DNA from: Shouchella hunanensis
GTDB lineage: Bacteria; Bacillota; Bacilli; Bacillales; Bacillaceae_D
Reading direction: 5' to 3'
Assembly (NCBI RefSeq): GCF_028735875.1
Contig: NZ_CP117834.1
Location: forward strand, 1,724,001-1,788,000
Length of the DNA stretch: 64,000 bases
The notes under the pieces were generated by a model that ran no database searches, was not told where the DNA came from, and worked only from the letters and a program-made list of their open reading frames with translations. Each line of letters opens with the position of its first letter. Within the stretch, counting starts at the first letter, position 1. Positions 24,659 through 32,971 of the stretch are shown here, in pieces. The translations under genes were made by a program, and so were the position numbers.

Positions 24659-25606
24659 ATGAAACGCGCTGTAGTAATTCCTGAAATTAAGTATCCCTTT
24701 CCAGGTGCAATTAGCAAACATGCAAAAGAGGCTAATTTAATTACATATAACTGGTCAGTTAGCCAAAAAATTTTAGATCCTCTTAGATTAAAGAATTATG
24801 ATAAACAAAAAGTGGGTTATTTAGCAGCGCGAGTACATCCAACTGGTGATTTAGAAGATATTGTATTGACTTCTGATTTTAGCTTATTATTCAGTATGCT
24901 AGATGATTATAGCGACAAAGTGAAAAATGAGATGGAGTTTAAACTTTACATTGAAGAGCTTCTATCAATCTTTCAAAGGGGTTATACTAATAGTAATGAT
25001 ACCTTACTAAGCGCATGGGCAGATTGGTGGATAAGGTTAAAAAAAGTAACTATTGCTACTTGGAGAGAAAGATTTATCTTTGATGCGACTAAGTGCTTTT
25101 ATACAATGATTTGGGAAGTTGGCTACCGTGAGAACAATTCTTCTCCTTCATTACAAGAATATAGAATTGAGCGTCAATTCACTGTGAATAATTTGATGTT
25201 TGATTTGGCAGAAAAATCAAATCAAAACTATGTCCCTAACAAAATTAGAGATGAAAAATTCTATAATACAGTTGAATCCGCTAATAAAATTGTAAATTGG
25301 GCAAATGACCTTGTTTCTCTAAATAAAGAACTGGAAGATGGAGATGCTCATAACCTAGTATTAAGAATCCAAGTTGAAAATAATTTGACATTAAATCAGG
25401 CAATCGATAAAGTGTATCAGATGCATAATGAAGAAATTGTTAACTATACACGGTTCGAGCAAGAATTATTGGATACTAACAACGAGTTCCAACATGAACT
25501 AAAACATTTTACTTTCGGACTAAGAAATTGTATAACAGGATTTTTAGGTTGGAGTGAAGAATCTTCGAGATATAAAACTTCAAATGTAAAAGAAAAGATA
25601 AATTGA
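24659..25606 (+). CDS. Class I terpene synthase
   Basis: A 315-residue all-alpha terpene cyclase. The metal-binding motifs are both present at the expected distance: DDYSD (Asp82, Asp83, Asp86) in FSMLDDYSD, and the NSE triad NDLVSLNKE (Asn216, Ser220, Glu224) in IVNWANDLVSL. The N-terminal part (KYPFPGAIS) resembles bacterial sesquiterpene synthases of the pentalenene/geosmin type. The ATG at 24659 follows AGGAGATGA. No prenyl transferase, methyltransferase or P450 is adjacent, so it would use host farnesyl or geranyl diphosphate. Such enzymes are uncommon in Bacillaceae. Product unknown. Confidence 0.85.
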   Translation: MKRAVVIPEIKYPFPGAISKHAKEANLITYNWSVSQKILDPLRLKNYDKQKVGYLAARVHPTGDLEDIVLTSDFSLLFSMLDDYSDKVKNEMEFKLYIEELLSIFQRGYTNSNDTLLSAWADWWIRLKKVTIATWRERFIFDATKCFYTMIWEVGYRENNSSPSLQEYRIERQFTVNNLMFDLAEKSNQNYVPNKIRDEKFYNTVESANKIVNWANDLVSLNKELEDGDAHNLVLRIQVENNLTLNQAIDKVYQMHNEEIVNYTRFEQELLDTNNEFQHELKHFTFGLRNCITGFLGWSEESSRYKTSNVKEKIN

Positions 25607-25808
25607 AGTAGACTGTATTATCTAAAAATTCAATTCATTAGTGAATTTATAAACAACAAGCACCACATAAAAAAGAGCCTCCAGTGCACTACCATATCCC
25701 ATTGCCGCTGTGAGGCTTACAAGCGGCGCATTTATGTTTATGATCAACCAAAAGGAGCGAGGGGGCAAGTTGATATAAAACGCCAGTTTCGGCTATATAC
25801 TGGTTCAG

Positions 25809-25950
25809 CTAATGCCGATCTTCATGAATCCTCTTGTAGGTATCGACGGAGCTTTGGCATAAACAAGAAATGCCCACATCAGCGCTTTTCTTCTTGTAGT
25901 CGTATTTATTTCGTTTTTCTTCTCTATATACATCGAACGAGCGTCTCATA
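25809..25950 (+). pseudogene. Possible remnant of an MFS permease C terminus
   Basis: One frame gives LMPIFMNPLVGIDGALA-stop-TRNAHISAFLLVVVFISFFF and SIYIERAS, which looks like a last transmembrane helix with a basic end, interrupted by a stop. It has no start and no context. It lies in a 390-bp gap between the terpene synthase and a broken regulator; the rest of the gap shows nothing that I can support. Confidence 0.35.
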
Positions 25951-25991
25951 AAATCAGCTTCTTTTTTCGAATATTCGTCAATCCTATGTGG

Positions 25992-26191
25992 TTATGAATT
26001 TACCAGAAGGAAGTCAGAGGATACGTTGAATAGCTCGCAAAACCTAAAAGAGTATCATAATCCATCTGACTTTTATCCTGCTCATAGTTTGCGTAGGTAA
26101 CTTTATTGATACCTAGCTTATCGGCTACCTCGTACTGGCCCGTATTATGTCGTTTTAGTATGTAGGCTAATCTTTCTCCGAATGTTTCCAT
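25992..26191 (-). pseudogene. Frameshifted Xre/Cro-type helix-turn-helix regulator
   Basis: The first 48 residues read as a full helix-turn-helix: FGERLAYILKRHNTGQYEVA, DKLGINKVTYANYEQDK, DYDTL. After this the frame goes to nonsense, but the +1 frame continues RFCELFNVSSDFLLVNS-stop, the usual end of such small regulators. A single A lost in CTTTTAGG (from CTTTTAAGG) would explain it. The full gene would be about 66 residues. I call it a recent single-base pseudogene. Confidence 0.65.
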
Positions 26192-26437
26192 ATAGATGCC
26201 CTCCGCCCCTAGAATACAATTAGCTAGAACCTGTTATGATAACCTTGCTGGATTAGTGAGTGTACAAATTACTGAAGGTTTAATAAATGGGGGTTATTTT
26301 AACATATTTTTCCTTGGTTGAATGAGAATCTAGTAGAATTATGCCCCTAGGAGCGAAATTTTATAAAAATGAGAGAATGGCTAATGGGATATGAACAATA
26401 GAAGTTCATTCTTGCGAGCGCTTGAGTTAAATGATGA

Positions 26438-26638
26438 TGTTACGGTTTAATCACTCATACTGATCCCAATGTGCTTACATGGACGAGTATTCTCGCTTTT
26501 GACATGAACTATCGTAAAAAAGAATTCGTACACATTTTAAAATCTATCGCTAAAGACAAATCTATGGGTATGAAGCAGCTTGAAGCTGAAATGATACTTA
26601 AAGAAATCTATCATATCCATTTCCTATCCAAACATTAG
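26438..26638 (+). pseudogene. Unidentified gene fragment
   Basis: A 66-codon open stretch with no start codon (GLITHTDPNVLTWTSILAF, DMNYRKKEFVHILKSIAKD, AEMILKEIYHIHFLSKH, stop). The composition is protein-like, but I do not recognise it. The rest of the 600-bp gap from 26192 to 26797 holds the motif CGCAGTACGACCAAAAA at 26688 and nothing else that I can support. Confidence 0.3.
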
Positions 26639-26796
26639 TTAATTCCTAAGGTAGTACATTCTTATTTCATTACATTAGTGATATTTTCGCAGTACGACCA
26701 AAAAGTGATACATAAAAATTTTTGAAATAGGGTAAAGAACCATTGATCGTTAAAACATAATTTTAAAAATTCTATAACATGAAGGAGGAATTTATC

Positions 26797-28173
26797 TTGC
26801 AAAAGGCACTGAAAGTAGTAGTAGTTGCATCAATGACCTCAACGCTTCTAATTGCTTGTAGCAATGATGAAAACGCTTCTTCTGATTCAAATGATTCAGA
26901 AGAACTGACAGAGGAACAAGTAGGAAGTAGCGAAGGCTTACCAGAAAGAAGAGATTTTGATTCGGATGATGAAGAAGATGGAGAAGACGAAGAAGAAGAT
27001 GAAGATGAAGAGTCTTTAAGCCAGCCTACATCTTCAGAAGTTCTCATGCATTTTGATGATGCTGAGCTAATTGATTTTGACGATATTGATGATAATTATG
27101 CAAAGACCATTTCTCAAGAAGGAGGCATTGATAATGTCGTTTACTATGGAGATAATGAATTGCTAACAAGTGAATTCGGTAAAGGCGCTTACCTTTATGA
27201 CATAAATGAGGGTGATACCGTTTGGCAGGATACCTATTTTCACACTAATGGCTACCTCAAATATCGTAATAATTTGCTTTATACGAATAATTTGGAAGGA
27301 CAGATTGCAGCAGTAGATATATGGACTGGAGAAACACAACGTACATATGAATACCGAACCGAAGAAGATGGGGCAGCCATCCCTACTGATATTTTTATCT
27401 TTGATTCTTTGTTGGCTATTAACTTTGAACAGATGTTAAAGGTTTACGATCTTGAGACTACCGAGCAGTTATGGGAGATTGAATTTAGTACCCATTCCAA
27501 TTTCTTAGAAGTTGATAACTTGTTGATGTTTGAGACGTTTGATTCAGATGTTGTCGCACTAAATAAAGACACTGGTGAGGAAGAATGGAGAATTAACGAG
27601 CCAAATTCTTATTCTTCAGGGGGTGGAGAACAACCGTTTGTAGTGGACGATACACTTTATGTCTTTAGCGAAAACTTTGCCGATACATTTAAGCTAGAGC
27701 TCTATGATCTAACGACTCAAAACAAGAAAGATTCAGTTGAGTTAGATGGACGTTTTTTTGCGCGTGAAGAACCGGTTGTAGCAGAAGAAACCATATTCTA
27801 CAGCAGCAATACGGATTATACGAATGGAGACATTGTCGCGTTAGAAAAAAGTTTAGATCAAGAACGTTGGCGCATTGGGAGTGAGGGGTATATAAAACAA
27901 CAATTGCTTTATGACAATGGTTTTTTATATGTGATTGTTAAACCCGATGGAGAGTACGGTGAGCTCTCTCATCTAGTTGTTATAGAAGAAGAAAGTGGGG
28001 ACATTGTTCTAAGAACTGAGATAGGAAGATTTGAACGTTCTATGGCACAACATCCAGAAGAAAATGCTTATATAGATAATGGGAAGCTTCATATTTTTTT
28101 AAGTGAAGGTGGAAATAAAGGTAGCTTTCGTATTTACGAACCAACAGGAGAAATTAATCGGTCATTTGAATAA
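26797..28173 (+). CDS. PQQ-like beta-propeller lipoprotein
   Basis: A 458-residue lipoprotein. A signal peptide with lipobox LLIAC is followed by a highly acidic Ser/Asp/Glu linker (about residues 25-75), then a beta-propeller of PQQ-enzyme-like blades: repeated W-rich units such as NEGDTVWQDTYF, AAVDIWTGE, TTEQLWEIEF, NKDTGEEEWRIN, EKSLDQERWRIG. I choose the TTG at 26797, about 9 bp after AAGGAGG; an ATG at 26779 overlaps this site. Such proteins act as scaffolds or sugar-enzyme modules outside the cell; no PQQ enzyme context exists. A hairpin terminator follows. Confidence 0.78.
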   Translation: MQKALKVVVVASMTSTLLIACSNDENASSDSNDSEELTEEQVGSSEGLPERRDFDSDDEEDGEDEEEDEDEESLSQPTSSEVLMHFDDAELIDFDDIDDNYAKTISQEGGIDNVVYYGDNELLTSEFGKGAYLYDINEGDTVWQDTYFHTNGYLKYRNNLLYTNNLEGQIAAVDIWTGETQRTYEYRTEEDGAAIPTDIFIFDSLLAINFEQMLKVYDLETTEQLWEIEFSTHSNFLEVDNLLMFETFDSDVVALNKDTGEEEWRINEPNSYSSGGGEQPFVVDDTLYVFSENFADTFKLELYDLTTQNKKDSVELDGRFFAREEPVVAEETIFYSSNTDYTNGDIVALEKSLDQERWRIGSEGYIKQQLLYDNGFLYVIVKPDGEYGELSHLVVIEEESGDIVLRTEIGRFERSMAQHPEENAYIDNGKLHIFLSEGGNKGSFRIYEPTGEINRSFE

Positions 28174-28182
28174 TGGGTAAGA

Positions 28183-28216
28183 AGAAAAGTCGCCGTTCGG
28201 CTGCTTTTCTTTTTTC
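28183..28216 (+). terminator. Terminator after the beta-propeller lipoprotein gene
   Basis: GAAAAG-T-CGCCGTTCGGC-T-GCTTTTC-like stem followed by TTTTTT, just after the stop codon. Confidence 0.65.
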
Positions 28217-28370
28217 TATGGATTCATTATTTCGATAACAGATATCCATTTAATGACATAATCTCACAATCATTCTTCTTTTGTTTTGAATATTGCGTGA
28301 GCTCTCTAAATCTGGAAAATGATGATGGGAATTCGTGGTGTAAAAGGAGATTGCTTCATTCAGCAACTAT

Positions 28371-28399
28371 AAAAAAATACAAGCTCAAGGAACTTGTAT
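28371..28399 (-). terminator. Terminator for the leftward small gene
   Basis: On the minus strand TACAAGTTCC-TTGA-GCTTGTA followed by seven T, directly after the stop of the 73-residue gene. Confidence 0.65.
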
Positions 28400-28411
28400 A
28401 TAAATCGATTG

Positions 28412-28633
28412 TTATTTCAAGGTAAGCTTTAATGCCTCTTGATCCAACTCTGTGTGAATATCATATTTTTGCTTATGGTAATCGGCTATGTTGTCTTTGA
28501 AAGTTGCTGAATGCAACAGGCTTGCTGTGTTTATACTTACATTTTTTACTTCACTTGCTGTTATTAAATCATTTAGACGCTCAAGCAAACTTTTAACAAA
28601 TTCGCCATCTTGGTCTGCGGTTTTTGATTTCAT
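28412..28633 (-). CDS. Hypothetical small helical protein
   Basis: A 73-residue soluble protein (begins KSKTADQDGEFVKSLLERLN) that appears to be all helical. An AGGGAGG ribosome site and its own downstream terminator support it as a real gene. It is divergent from the MerR gene at 28784. No family recognised. Confidence 0.55.
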   Translation of the reverse strand: MKSKTADQDGEFVKSLLERLNDLITASEVKNVSINTASLLHSATFKDNIADYHKQKYDIHTELDQEALKLTLK

Positions 28634-28734
28634 ACAATAGAACCTCCCTAAGGATCGTATGTTTAGAATAGCATTAATTGAATGAAAATAAGTGGTTTTT
28701 TCCAGCTAAAATGGTCTCAAATAAATACTTGCTA

Positions 28735-28765
28735 TTGACGTAACGTCAGGTGTTAGAGTCTAAAT
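28735..28765 (+). promoter_or_regulatory. MerR-type autoregulated promoter
   Basis: TTGACG (28735) and CTAAAT (28760) are separated by 19 bp, with the dyad TGACGTAACGTCA overlapping the -35 box. Long spacer plus dyad is the hallmark of MerR-family promoters (as for TipA/Mta-type genes); the gene immediately downstream encodes a MerR protein. Confidence 0.65.
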
Positions 28766-28783
28766 AGAAAGGGAGTGAAGGCA

Positions 28784-29581
28784 GTGACAATGGAAAGAAA
28801 ATACTCGATTGGGGAATTTGCAAAACTGACGGGAATGACTGAGAGAACGCTGCGACACTATGATCAAACAGGGATATTGAAACCTGCTGAATTGACGGAA
28901 TATGGGCATCGCGTTTATAACAACCGTTCCATTATTCAGCTGCAGAAAATACTGGTGTTAAAGTTTTTAGATTTATCACTAGGAGAAATTTTGGCGTATG
29001 TGGAAAGCCCAGAACAAGATTTAGCACAGACAATGGTCGAACAGAAAAAAATGCTGTTGGAAAAACAAAAGCAGATTGATACGGTTATACAAACCATGAC
29101 TCGTGTGCAAGAAACCGTTTCTGGGGCGGATTCTGTCGATCAAGAATTATTGCTTGTCCTTATTCATGCCTTGAAAAATGAAGAGGTACGACAACGCTGG
29201 TTAAGTGAACATGAGTCTGATTCAGTGTATAATAGGCTCCACTCTCATACAGTAGAGCTTGAGTTGAGTAAAGAAATGACGATCTGGGCTAGCAAAATGA
29301 AACAATTTATTCACGCAGGTAAAGCGCCTAGTGATCCTGACGTTCTAGCACATACCGAAGCCTTAGTATCAACTTTAAAACCAGAAGTCAAACCACTTTT
29401 AGACAAAGGGGCAAGAGACGAACTTAAGAAGGGGGAAGGTTCTTTATTTAAGTCTAATCCTTATTTATTCCCGAGTGCGTTTAACAAGGAGGAGGAACGG
29501 TTTATAGAAAAGGTTATTCATGAACTGATCCTCAGTAACATGCCTGGTAATCAGAAAGGTGATAAGAACGGATCTCTTTAG
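28784..29581 (+). CDS. MerR family regulator with TipAS-like effector domain
   Basis: About 265 residues. The N-terminal winged helix YSIGEFAKLTGMTERTLRHY and DQTGILKPAELTEYGHRVY is a complete MerR domain, followed by a long dimerisation helix and a 150-residue helical C-terminal domain that may bind an inducer. I choose the GTG at 28784, about 9 bp after AAGGGAG; an ATG at 28790 is also possible. The promoter has MerR-type spacing and dyad, so autoregulation is likely. The gene is followed by a hairpin terminator at 29590-29622. Confidence 0.8.
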   Translation: MTMERKYSIGEFAKLTGMTERTLRHYDQTGILKPAELTEYGHRVYNNRSIIQLQKILVLKFLDLSLGEILAYVESPEQDLAQTMVEQKKMLLEKQKQIDTVIQTMTRVQETVSGADSVDQELLLVLIHALKNEEVRQRWLSEHESDSVYNRLHSHTVELELSKEMTIWASKMKQFIHAGKAPSDPDVLAHTEALVSTLKPEVKPLLDKGARDELKKGEGSLFKSNPYLFPSAFNKEEERFIEKVIHELILSNMPGNQKGDKNGSL

Positions 29582-29589
29582 TTGAATGA

Positions 29590-29622
29590 GAAGCATACCT
29601 CTTTTTATCGGGTATGTTTTTT
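29590..29622 (+). terminator. Terminator after the MerR gene
   Basis: GCATACC and GGGTATG arms with the loop TCTTTTTATC, followed by TTTTTTC. Confidence 0.65.
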
Positions 29623-29725
29623 CATTTGGGTTAGTTCATCTAGTTCTCATCGATAGCCCGAAAGTGAAGGGGTTTTGAATCAATAGATCATTTGGTATTG
29701 GGGAATAATGAGCAAACAGAAAAAC

Positions 29726-30157
29726 TTAAAGATGCCAGTCGGTTACCCATGTTTCTGGCAACTTAATTCCGTTTGCCTTAAGTGCGATTGAAAATTGGCC
29801 TTGATGTATTCCCTCATGTTGTACAGCTATACTATAGACCTCATCCAGAGTTATTTCACTTCCATTAAATGTTATGTGTTTGTAGTAGCACGTTTTGAAA
29901 TTCTCTAGTAGGGCTGCACAACTGTTTTTTAGTTCTAATTGTACATTAAGTTTTGTGGATGGAAGACTACCCGGAAATGAAATGTTGCCAGACTTTAATC
30001 CTTCACAATAGACGTTACGTACTCTAATCATATGGATAAATAATTTTCGCAAGCTACCTAATTCTTCTAGTAAGGATACATCCCAATGTTTTTTATCAAC
30101 TGAATAGGCTAATTCATTCGTCATTTTCATAGCGTATTCTAGGCCATCTGTCTTCAT
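29726..30157 (-). CDS. DinB family protein
   Basis: A 143-residue four-helix DinB/YfiT-like protein. The metal-binding histidines appear as FIHMIRVRNVY (first) and the pair in HEGIHQGQF (near residue 112). This family includes thiol-dependent transferases such as bacillithiol S-transferases, but many members have no known activity. An AAGGAGTG ribosome site precedes the ATG. It is a single-gene unit. The 350 bp to the next gene (30158-30505) show no gene or clear site. Confidence 0.75.
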   Translation of the reverse strand: MKTDGLEYAMKMTNELAYSVDKKHWDVSLLEELGSLRKLFIHMIRVRNVYCEGLKSGNISFPGSLPSTKLNVQLELKNSCAALLENFKTCYYKHITFNGSEITLDEVYSIAVQHEGIHQGQFSIALKANGIKLPETWVTDWHL

Positions 30158-30504
30158 TTTAACACTCCTTCGTTTTTACTTTTTTTTGCATACAGTGGTC
30201 TATCATAAGGCATTGATGCTTACGACTAACTATTGTTTTCTATTCGCATATAAAGATACCTTTTAATTCTAAATTATTTTTTGAAAAAGACTCAGTGCAT
30301 TAACTGAAAAGGCGCTGTTACAGAAGTAGTATTTAGATAACAAATAGGGAGATAAAGAACGTTAGAATTAAGTGACGACAGTTTATAATAGAGAGAAACG
30401 ATTTGTCCTTAAGGAGTAATGAGACATCGATTGACTCGGCTTTATCATTAAATTTAGTAAACACTAGAAGTTAAAATCGATAGTGAAGAAAGAGGTTTAT
30501 AAAA

Positions 30505-30954
30505 ATGAGAATAGCTGTTCTAAATAAGCATGATTTTGTGGAAATGAGAATGCTTTTCCTAGATGTATTTACGAATGATCCGTGGTTTGACAAATGGAGT
30601 AGCGAAGAACAGTTAGATGCATATATGAGAGATTTAACAGAAAATACGAATTCTCTATCTATGGCACTTTACGACGAAAATGACGTTCTTATTGGTTGCT
30701 CCTTAGGCTATGTATTTAACTGGTGGGAAGGGCGAGAGTACTTTATTAAAGAATTCTTTGTGTCAAGAAAGGAACAAAATCAAGGAGTCGGTAGTGCATT
30801 CCTGGAGTTAATGGATTCGAAATTAAAGGCTATAGAAATTAAATTTATCACGTTAAACACAGAAAAAAATGTCCCGGCTTATCGTTTTTATCAAAAAAAC
30901 AGGTTTTCTGTTTCAAACGAGTCCGTTCTTATGGTTAAAAGACTTGCTGAGTAA
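30505..30954 (+). CDS. GNAT family N-acetyltransferase
   Basis: A 149-residue GNAT acetyltransferase. The acetyl-CoA loop is QNQGVGSAF (pattern Q/RxxGxG/A), after the strand YFIKEFFVSRKE; the last strand/helix FITLNTEKNVPAYRFYQKNR is also typical. Residues 1-60 form the variable acceptor region. Start ATG at 30505 with an AAAGAGG site. Substrate unknown. It stands alone upstream of the ABC-F leader region. Confidence 0.82.
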   Translation: MRIAVLNKHDFVEMRMLFLDVFTNDPWFDKWSSEEQLDAYMRDLTENTNSLSMALYDENDVLIGCSLGYVFNWWEGREYFIKEFFVSRKEQNQGVGSAFLELMDSKLKAIEIKFITLNTEKNVPAYRFYQKNRFSVSNESVLMVKRLAE

Positions 30955-31076
30955 TGGATGTGTATAGGGTACGTTTTGTTAAGAGTAAAGTGAATTATAA
31001 ATAAGTATCTTTACATGATCGATATAACATGTTATGTTTCGTACTACTGAGTAGTCGTGAAGTGGAGGTGAAAGCA

Positions 31077-31208
31077 ATGTTAACTGTTTTTAGGATTTTA
31101 TATGGAATTAATGTAAAAATTGGAAAAGGTGTAGCAGGAAGCGGGAGAAGTCTGCCTTTTTTTACATCATATTTCTTACAAAAACAGTTATCGGCGCTTC
31201 ATTTCTAA
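31077..31208 (+). CDS. Leader peptide candidate upstream of the ABC-F gene (43 residues)
   Basis: A 43-codon reading frame (LTVFRILYGINVKIGKGV... ALHF) with a strong GGAGGTG ribosome site 6 bp before its ATG. It lies about 185 bp before the ABC-F start and is separated from it by a strong terminator hairpin. ABC-F resistance genes are frequently controlled by ribosome stalling on such leaders, which prevents the terminator from forming. This role is inferred from layout; the peptide itself matches nothing known to me. Confidence 0.5.
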   Translation: MLTVFRILYGINVKIGKGVAGSGRSLPFFTSYFLQKQLSALHF

Positions 31209-31287
31209 ACCAACTACATTTTCCTTTCACGACTCAATTTTTGCTCACGCAAGGTTGGGTCGGTCATAGGTAAATTTAGTTGAGTAA

Positions 31288-31316
31288 GACACCGATGATT
31301 GGATCGGTGTCTTTTT
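31288..31316 (+). terminator. Terminator/attenuator in the ABC-F leader
   Basis: GACACCGAT and ATCGGTGTC form a nine-bp stem around GATTGG, followed by TTTTT. It lies between the leader peptide and the ABC-F gene, 78 bp before the ATG. GGGTCGGT just upstream (31257-31264) could pair with the ACCGA of the 5' arm as an antiterminator. Confidence 0.75.
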
Positions 31317-31393
31317 ATGTGGGAAATAAATGATAAGGTTTGGCTATCTCCTTTTTCTGTAGTGAAAAAATGCTATTAAAAGGGATGATAGAT

Positions 31394-32872
31394 ATGTCAG
31401 TTATACACGTACAAAATGTAACGTTTTCTTATCCAAGTCATTTTGATCCGATTTTTGACGATGTAAGCTTTCAGATTAATACAGACTGGAAGCTTGGATT
31501 TATCGGAAGAAACGGTAGGGGAAAAACAACATTTTTCCATTTATTGCTTGGTAAGTTCGAATACAGTGGGAGGATTGACGCTTCCGTTGAGTTTAACTAT
31601 TTTCCTTATGAAGTGGAAAATAAAAGTAAATGGACACATGAAGTCTTAGAGGAAATTTGTCCACAGGCGGAGGATTGGGAATTTCTCCGCGAAATAGCGT
31701 ATTTAGGTGTTGATGCAGAAGTGATGTATCGACCATTTGAAACGCTATCTAATGGGGAACAAACAAAGGTATTACTTGCTGCACTTTTTTTGAATGAGGG
31801 TCAATTTTTACTAATTGATGAACCGACAAATCATTTAGATACGGAAGCGCGTAAACTCGTTTCAAATTATTTGAAGAAGAAAAAAGGGTTCATATTGATC
31901 TCTCATGATCGGCATTTTTTAGATGGTTGCGTGGACCACATCTTATCTATAAACAGATCAGATATTGAGGTGCAAAGTGGGAACTACTCTTCTTGGAAAT
32001 TAAATTTCGATCGACAACAGGAACATGAACAAGCTACAAATGATAGACTACAAAAAGATATAGGAAGATTAAAACATTCCTCCAAACGGTCTGCTGGATG
32101 GTCTAACCAAGTAGAATCTTCAAAAAATGGAACGACGAACTCTGGTTCTAAATTAGATAAAGGCTTTGTTGGACACAAGGCGGCTAAAATGATGAAACGA
32201 GCAAAGAATATAGAAGCGAGGCAGCAAAAAGCCATTGACGAAAAATCAAATCTCTTAAAAAACATTGAAACCGTGGATTCTCTAAAGGTAGAGTCGTTAG
32301 CTTACAAAAATAAAGACTTGATTCAAGTAACCGATTTGTCGATCCTATATGATCATCATGTTGTAAATGAACCGATCAGTTTTACGATTCAACATGGCGA
32401 TCGTATTTTACTGGATGGCAAGAATGGAAGCGGAAAAAGTAGTGTGTTAAAGCTGATTTTAGGTGACGCTATACAGTATAAAGGTACTGTAACCAAAGGG
32501 TCTAACTTACGGATTTCATACGTTCAGCAAGACACTTCTGGTTTAAAGGGAATGCTTTCTGACTTTATTGAAAAGCATCGTCTTGATGAAACCTTATTCA
32601 AATCGATTTTAAGAAAAATGGATTTTGAGCGGAACCAATTTGAGAAGGAGATCAGTAACTATTCAGGTGGACAAAAAAAGAAACTATTAATCGCTAAAAG
32701 TTTATGTGAAAAAGCACATCTATACATTTGGGATGAACCATTGAACTTTATTGACATCTATTCACGAATGCAAATCGAAGCGTTAATAGAGGAATTTTCC
32801 CCCACGATGCTGTTCGTTGAGCACGATAAGTCTTTTCAGCAGTCCATTGCGACAAAAGTTGTTTCAATGTAA
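31394..32872 (+). CDS. ABC-F family ribosomal protection protein, Lsa-like
   Basis: About 492 residues with two ABC ATPase cassettes and no membrane spans, the layout of ABC-F proteins that dislodge antibiotics from the ribosome. Cassette 1 has Walker A GRNGRGKTT, signature SNGEQ and DEPTNHLD; cassette 2 has GKNGSGKSS, signature YSGGQKKK and WDEPLN. The inter-domain linker (about 185-300) carries the charged helices with SAGWSNQVE and GHKAAKMMKRAKNIE, and the whole protein reads like the Lsa group (lincosamide, pleuromutilin, streptogramin A resistance). I choose the ATG at 31394, after AAAAGGGATG. Actual resistance is not proven. The leader peptide and terminator upstream suggest inducible attenuation. 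Confidence 0.88.
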   Translation: MSVIHVQNVTFSYPSHFDPIFDDVSFQINTDWKLGFIGRNGRGKTTFFHLLLGKFEYSGRIDASVEFNYFPYEVENKSKWTHEVLEEICPQAEDWEFLREIAYLGVDAEVMYRPFETLSNGEQTKVLLAALFLNEGQFLLIDEPTNHLDTEARKLVSNYLKKKKGFILISHDRHFLDGCVDHILSINRSDIEVQSGNYSSWKLNFDRQQEHEQATNDRLQKDIGRLKHSSKRSAGWSNQVESSKNGTTNSGSKLDKGFVGHKAAKMMKRAKNIEARQQKAIDEKSNLLKNIETVDSLKVESLAYKNKDLIQVTDLSILYDHHVVNEPISFTIQHGDRILLDGKNGSGKSSVLKLILGDAIQYKGTVTKGSNLRISYVQQDTSGLKGMLSDFIEKHRLDETLFKSILRKMDFERNQFEKEISNYSGGQKKKLLIAKSLCEKAHLYIWDEPLNFIDIYSRMQIEALIEEFSPTMLFVEHDKSFQQSIATKVVSM

Positions 32873-32881
32873 GAACAAGAG

Positions 32882-32925
32882 TCAAGGAGGGGAGAAAATG
32901 AACCCCTCCTTGATTTGTGTCTGTT
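32882..32925 (+). terminator. Terminator after the ABC-F gene
   Basis: TCAAGGAGGGG and CCCCTCCTTGA form an 11-bp perfect stem with a ten-base loop, followed by a T-rich stretch. Confidence 0.75.
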
Positions 32926-32971
32926 TTAAATGTAACTAGTTGAAACCAAGTTGCTGACAGATCAACTATAC

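Noticed and set aside
26772-27047. Ser-rich minus-strand frame opposite the beta-propeller lipoprotein start
   Set aside because: The Ser runs are the antisense of the GAA/GAT-rich acidic linker.
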